Positions 5,816 through 8,231 of a stretch of DNA of 8,231 nucleotides are shown piece after piece (positions within the stretch are counted from its first letter, which is position 1; each line of letters opens with the position of its first letter). The DNA lies in NCBI GenBank assembly GCA_947468785.1, contig CANIMS010000064.1, positions 1-8,231 of the forward strand, written 5' to 3'. The DNA comes from Betaproteobacteria bacterium (lineage in GTDB: Bacteria; Pseudomonadota; Gammaproteobacteria; Burkholderiales; Burkholderiaceae). The notes under the pieces are model-generated. The model was not told where the DNA came from. It did no database searches and saw only the letters and a program-made list of their open reading frames with translations. The position numbers were made by a program, and so were the translations under genes.

Positions 5816-7263
5816 AATCAATTTGGATCGTTGACGATGATCAATCTATTCGTTGGGTTTTAGAAAAAGCACTAGCGCGTGAAAATATTCCGCACAAAAG
5901 CTTTTCTAATCCAAACGATGCGCTTAATGCGTTAGAAAAAGATACTCCTCAAGTTTTGATTTCGGATATCCGGATGCCGCGTGGAAACGGCTTGGATTTG
6001 CTTCAACATGTCAAAGCGAGTCATCCTCATCTTCCTGTGATCATCATGACGGCATACTCTGATTTAGATTCGGCGGTTTCTTCTTTTCAGGGCGGTGCTT
6101 TTGAATATCTCACAAAACCTTTTGATGTCGATAAGGCAATTGAATTAATCCATCGTGCAGTGGAGCAAGGAATTCGCAATGAGTCTGGCGCTAAAGAGCC
6201 AGTAGGATGGCGCCAAGAGGCTAGTGAAATTATTGGCCAAGCTCCAGCAATGCAAGAAATTTTCCGTGCCATTGGGCGTTTGGCGCAATCGCATGCCACT
6301 GTTCTGATTACTGGAGAATCTGGTACCGGTAAAGAATTGGTAGCTCATGCTTTGCATAAACATAGTCCTCGTGCCAAGGGCCCCTTTGTATCCTTAAGTA
6401 CCTCGGCCGTACCTAAAGATTTACTGGAGTCAGAACTTTTTGGACATGAGCGGGGTGCTTTCCCTGGTGCGCTGACATTACGTCGTGGGCGTTTTGAGCA
6501 AGCTGATGGCGGTACATTATTTTTAGGCGAGGTTGCGGATCTTCCTTTTGATTTGCAAACTAGACTGTTACGAGTATTAACAGACGGGCATTTTTATCGT
6601 ATTGGCGGTCAAGACCCTATCAAAGCAAATGTTCGCATCATTGCATCTACACATCAAAATTTAGAGGCCCGTGTTGCATCAGGTGCTTTCCGCGAAGATT
6701 TATTGCATCGTTTAAATGTGATTCGTTTGCGCATGCCAGCTTTGCGCGAACGTAGTGAAGATATTCCTGTCTTAGCTAGGCACTTTATGCTCATTTGTGC
6801 CAAGTCTTTGGGGGTAGATCCTAAGAAACTCTCAGATGAGGTTTTAAAAGAAATTAGCGCAATGCCGTTCCCTGGCAATGTTCGTCAACTAGAGAACTTG
6901 TGTCATTGGTTGACAGTAATGACGCCAGCTAATGTGATTGGATTGAGCGATTTGCCTGCTGACATCGTTGCTGAGGCAAGTGAACCTGCCCTCATTTTGC
7001 ATGGCGATTCTTCTCCTGAGCATCTTGTTGGAGTGAAATCAGCATCAGGCGATTGGGAGAGCGGGCTAGGGCGTTTGGCTGTCAAAATGCTGCAAGATGG
7101 TGACAAAGAGGTATACGATGCGCTCAATGCTCGCTTTGAAAAAGCAGTATTGCAGGCAGCTCTCGAGGTAACAAGGGGGCGTAGAGTAGAAGCGGCCCAA
7201 CGATTAGGTATTGGCCGTAATACTATTACTCGTAAGCTTCAGGAACTGGGGATAGATGACTGA
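5812..7263 (+). CDS. ntrC: Nitrogen regulation response regulator NtrC, with altered sigma-54 activator motifs
   Basis: A 483-residue DNA-binding regulator (GlnG) with a receiver domain (1-120), an AAA+ domain (about 138-370) and a C-terminal FIS-type helix-turn-helix (about 440-483). The receiver has the acidic pocket (Asp8-Asp10), phospho-acceptor Asp52, Thr80 and Lys102. The AAA+ domain keeps Walker A GESGTGKE (168-175), Walker B Glu240, arginine fingers Arg294 and Arg300, and sensor II GNVRQLEN. Three normally near-invariant positions differ: GAFTGA reads GAFPGA (Pro218), the Walker B Asp is Gly239 (LFLGEVAD), and the glutamate-switch Asn is Ser196 (VSLSTSAVP). By PspF numbering these are N64, T86 and D107, and the residue spacings agree exactly. 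DNA binding and phosphorylation look intact. ATP hydrolysis and sigma-54 contact should be impaired or changed. It overlaps ntrB by 4 nt and the next gene by 8 nt. The orthology is certain; the mode of action is open. Confidence 0.96.
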   Translation: MKSIWIVDDDQSIRWVLEKALARENIPHKSFSNPNDALNALEKDTPQVLISDIRMPRGNGLDLLQHVKASHPHLPVIIMTAYSDLDSAVSSFQGGAFEYLTKPFDVDKAIELIHRAVEQGIRNESGAKEPVGWRQEASEIIGQAPAMQEIFRAIGRLAQSHATVLITGESGTGKELVAHALHKHSPRAKGPFVSLSTSAVPKDLLESELFGHERGAFPGALTLRRGRFEQADGGTLFLGEVADLPFDLQTRLLRVLTDGHFYRIGGQDPIKANVRIIASTHQNLEARVASGAFREDLLHRLNVIRLRMPALRERSEDIPVLARHFMLICAKSLGVDPKKLSDEVLKEISAMPFPGNVRQLENLCHWLTVMTPANVIGLSDLPADIVAEASEPALILHGDSSPEHLVGVKSASGDWESGLGRLAVKMLQDGDKEVYDALNARFEKAVLQAALEVTRGRRVEAAQRLGIGRNTITRKLQELGIDD

Positions 7264-8101
7264 TTCAATTCGAATTGCTGCATGGAATGTGAACTCTTTA
7301 AAAGTTCGCCTTCCACATGTGCTTCGTTGGTTGCAAGATCAAGAGCAAAAGAAGCAGCCGATTGATGCTTTGTGCTTACAAGAGCTCAAGCTGATTGATG
7401 ATAAGTATCCCCATCAGGAACTCGAGGCTGCTGGCTACCTCAGTCTAGCTGCTGGTCAAAAGACCTATAACGGTGTAGCAATTATTGTGCGTAAAGCCGC
7501 TTTGGCCCCATTAGCATCAGATGCGACTACGAGCTTTCTCAAGCCTGTCAGAAATATTCCTGGAAATGAAGATGAGCAACAGCGTATCTTAGCCGCAACG
7601 ATTCCATTTGCCGGAATGCAACCCATTAGACTCATTTCTGCATACTTTCCAAACGGGCAATCGCCTGATAGCGATAAGTTTGCCTACAAGCTCAATTGGT
7701 TAACCGCTCTGCAAAACTGGTTAGCGATTGAGTTGCAGCAGAATTCTCGTTTGGCCCTCTTGGGGGATTTCAATATCGCACCTGCAGATGAAGATGTCCA
7801 TGATCCCAAAGCATGGAAGGGGCAGAACCTCGTTTCCCCTCCAGAAAGAAGCGCTTTCCAACAATTGCTGGGGCTTGGCTTACATGATTCCTTTAGGATG
7901 TTTGAGCAAGCCCCGAAGACCTATAGCTGGTGGGACTATCGCATGATGGGTTTTAGAAGAAATGCGGGTCTACGTATTGATCATATTTTACTCAGTGAAG
8001 AATTGAAGCTAAGATGTCAGGCAAGCGTTGTTGATAAAGAGCCAAGATCGTGGGAACAGCCATCAGACCATGCTCCTGTTATTGCAACGATTAGTAAGTA
8101 A
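7256..8101 (+). CDS. xth: Exodeoxyribonuclease III / AP endonuclease family protein
   Basis: A 281-residue member of the endonuclease/exonuclease/phosphatase fold, of the Xth type, which cleaves DNA at abasic sites and removes 3' blocking groups or nucleotides in base excision repair. Catalytic residues are visible in order: Asn11 (AAWNVNSLKVR), Glu43 (LCLQELKL), Tyr130 (ISAYFPNG), Asp171 and Asn173 (LLGDFNIAP), Asp242 (RIDHILLS), and Asp271-His272 (SDHAP). The conserved segments YNGVAIIVR (71-79) and TYSWWDYR (222-229) also fit. Length is slightly above E. coli Xth. The ATG overlaps the end of ntrC by 8 nt, so this repair gene is probably co-transcribed and coupled with the nitrogen regulators. 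No regulatory link between the functions is evident. The family is certain, but the subfamily (xthA-like or another exoA type) was not resolved. Confidence 0.94.
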   Translation: MTDSIRIAAWNVNSLKVRLPHVLRWLQDQEQKKQPIDALCLQELKLIDDKYPHQELEAAGYLSLAAGQKTYNGVAIIVRKAALAPLASDATTSFLKPVRNIPGNEDEQQRILAATIPFAGMQPIRLISAYFPNGQSPDSDKFAYKLNWLTALQNWLAIELQQNSRLALLGDFNIAPADEDVHDPKAWKGQNLVSPPERSAFQQLLGLGLHDSFRMFEQAPKTYSWWDYRMMGFRRNAGLRIDHILLSEELKLRCQASVVDKEPRSWEQPSDHAPVIATISK

Positions 8102-8117
8102 TATAAAAATACATTAA

Positions 8118-8125
8118 AGAGGGAG
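8118..8125 (+). promoter_or_regulatory. Ribosome binding site of the exported-protein gene
   Basis: AGAGGGAG lies 6 nt before the ATG at 8132. This good Shine-Dalgarno match supports the start although the gene is cut by the window edge. Confidence 0.65.
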
Positions 8126-8131
8126 TTCATC

Positions 8132-8231
8132 ATGAAATTCATTAAGCTATTTTTTACAACTGCGTTGCTGATTGCCGGTGTGAATACCTATGCATTAACG
8201 CACGTGGACGGACCAGTTCCTTATGAAGATA
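8132..8231 (+). CDS. Unidentified secreted or periplasmic protein, 5' end only
   Basis: Only 33 codons are inside the window. They begin with a clear Sec-type signal peptide: a basic start (MKFIK), a hydrophobic core (LFFTTALLIAGVN), and a likely cleavage site after TYA, giving a mature N-terminus of LTHVDGPVPYED. There is no Cys at the cleavage site, so it is not a lipoprotein. The gene follows the exonuclease gene by 30 nt and has its own strong ribosome binding site. The visible mature part is too short to assign a family. Confidence 0.75.
   Translation, partial: MKFIKLFFTTALLIAGVNTYALTHVDGPVPYED

Noticed and set aside
5962..5991. Receiver segment DIRMPRGNG, differing from the more usual DIRMPGMDG, as a sign of a defective receiver
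   Set aside because: The phospho-acceptor Asp52, the acidic pocket, Thr80 and Lys102 are all present, and variation in this loop is tolerated in response regulators.

Overview
The window looks like a chromosomal segment of a betaproteobacterium in the Burkholderiales, most likely Polynucleobacter or a close relative. This is inferred from the glnA-ntrB-ntrC-xth gene order, the betaproteobacterial style of the NtrB and NtrC proteins, tight gene packing and a moderate GC content (mid-40s percent, estimated by eye). Every gene is on the + strand. No insertion sequences, tRNAs, rRNAs, CRISPR arrays or phage genes were seen.

Left half (1-3045): a compact, probably co-transcribed row. It holds the 3' end of a polysaccharide deacetylase (NodB-type) gene, an integral-membrane fatty acid hydroxylase/sterol desaturase family protein, an EI24/CysZ-type membrane protein, and a stand-alone MoCF (CinA N-terminal type) protein. 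The genes are 3 nt apart, 30 nt apart, and overlapping by 8 nt. A perfect 10-bp tandem duplication makes up the first junction.

Control region (3046-3251): the glnA promoter region. It carries one excellent NtrC-type operator (TGCACT-N5-GGTGCA) and a second near-consensus one 52 bp downstream. A weak sigma-54-like -24/-12 element lies further on, and a sigma-70 extended -10 candidate overlaps the second operator.

Right half (3252-8101): a nitrogen-regulation operon. glnA (glutamine synthetase) is followed by ntrB (sensor kinase, TTG start), ntrC (response regulator, 4-nt overlap) and an exodeoxyribonuclease III family gene (8-nt overlap). A textbook intrinsic terminator sits inside the first 20 codons of ntrB. 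It would separate abundant glnA mRNA from rarer ntrBC-xth readthrough and may respond to translation of ntrB. The window ends in the signal peptide of an unidentified exported protein.

The most notable observation is that NtrC keeps its receiver, Walker A, arginine-finger and DNA-binding residues but has lost three hallmarks of sigma-54 activators together: GAFTGA is GAFPGA, the Walker B Asp is Gly, and the glutamate-switch Asn is Ser. With the poor sigma-54 promoter match upstream of glnA, this suggests an NtrC that binds its usual sites but works without the canonical sigma-54 remodelling, perhaps at sigma-70 promoters. That functional reading is an inference.
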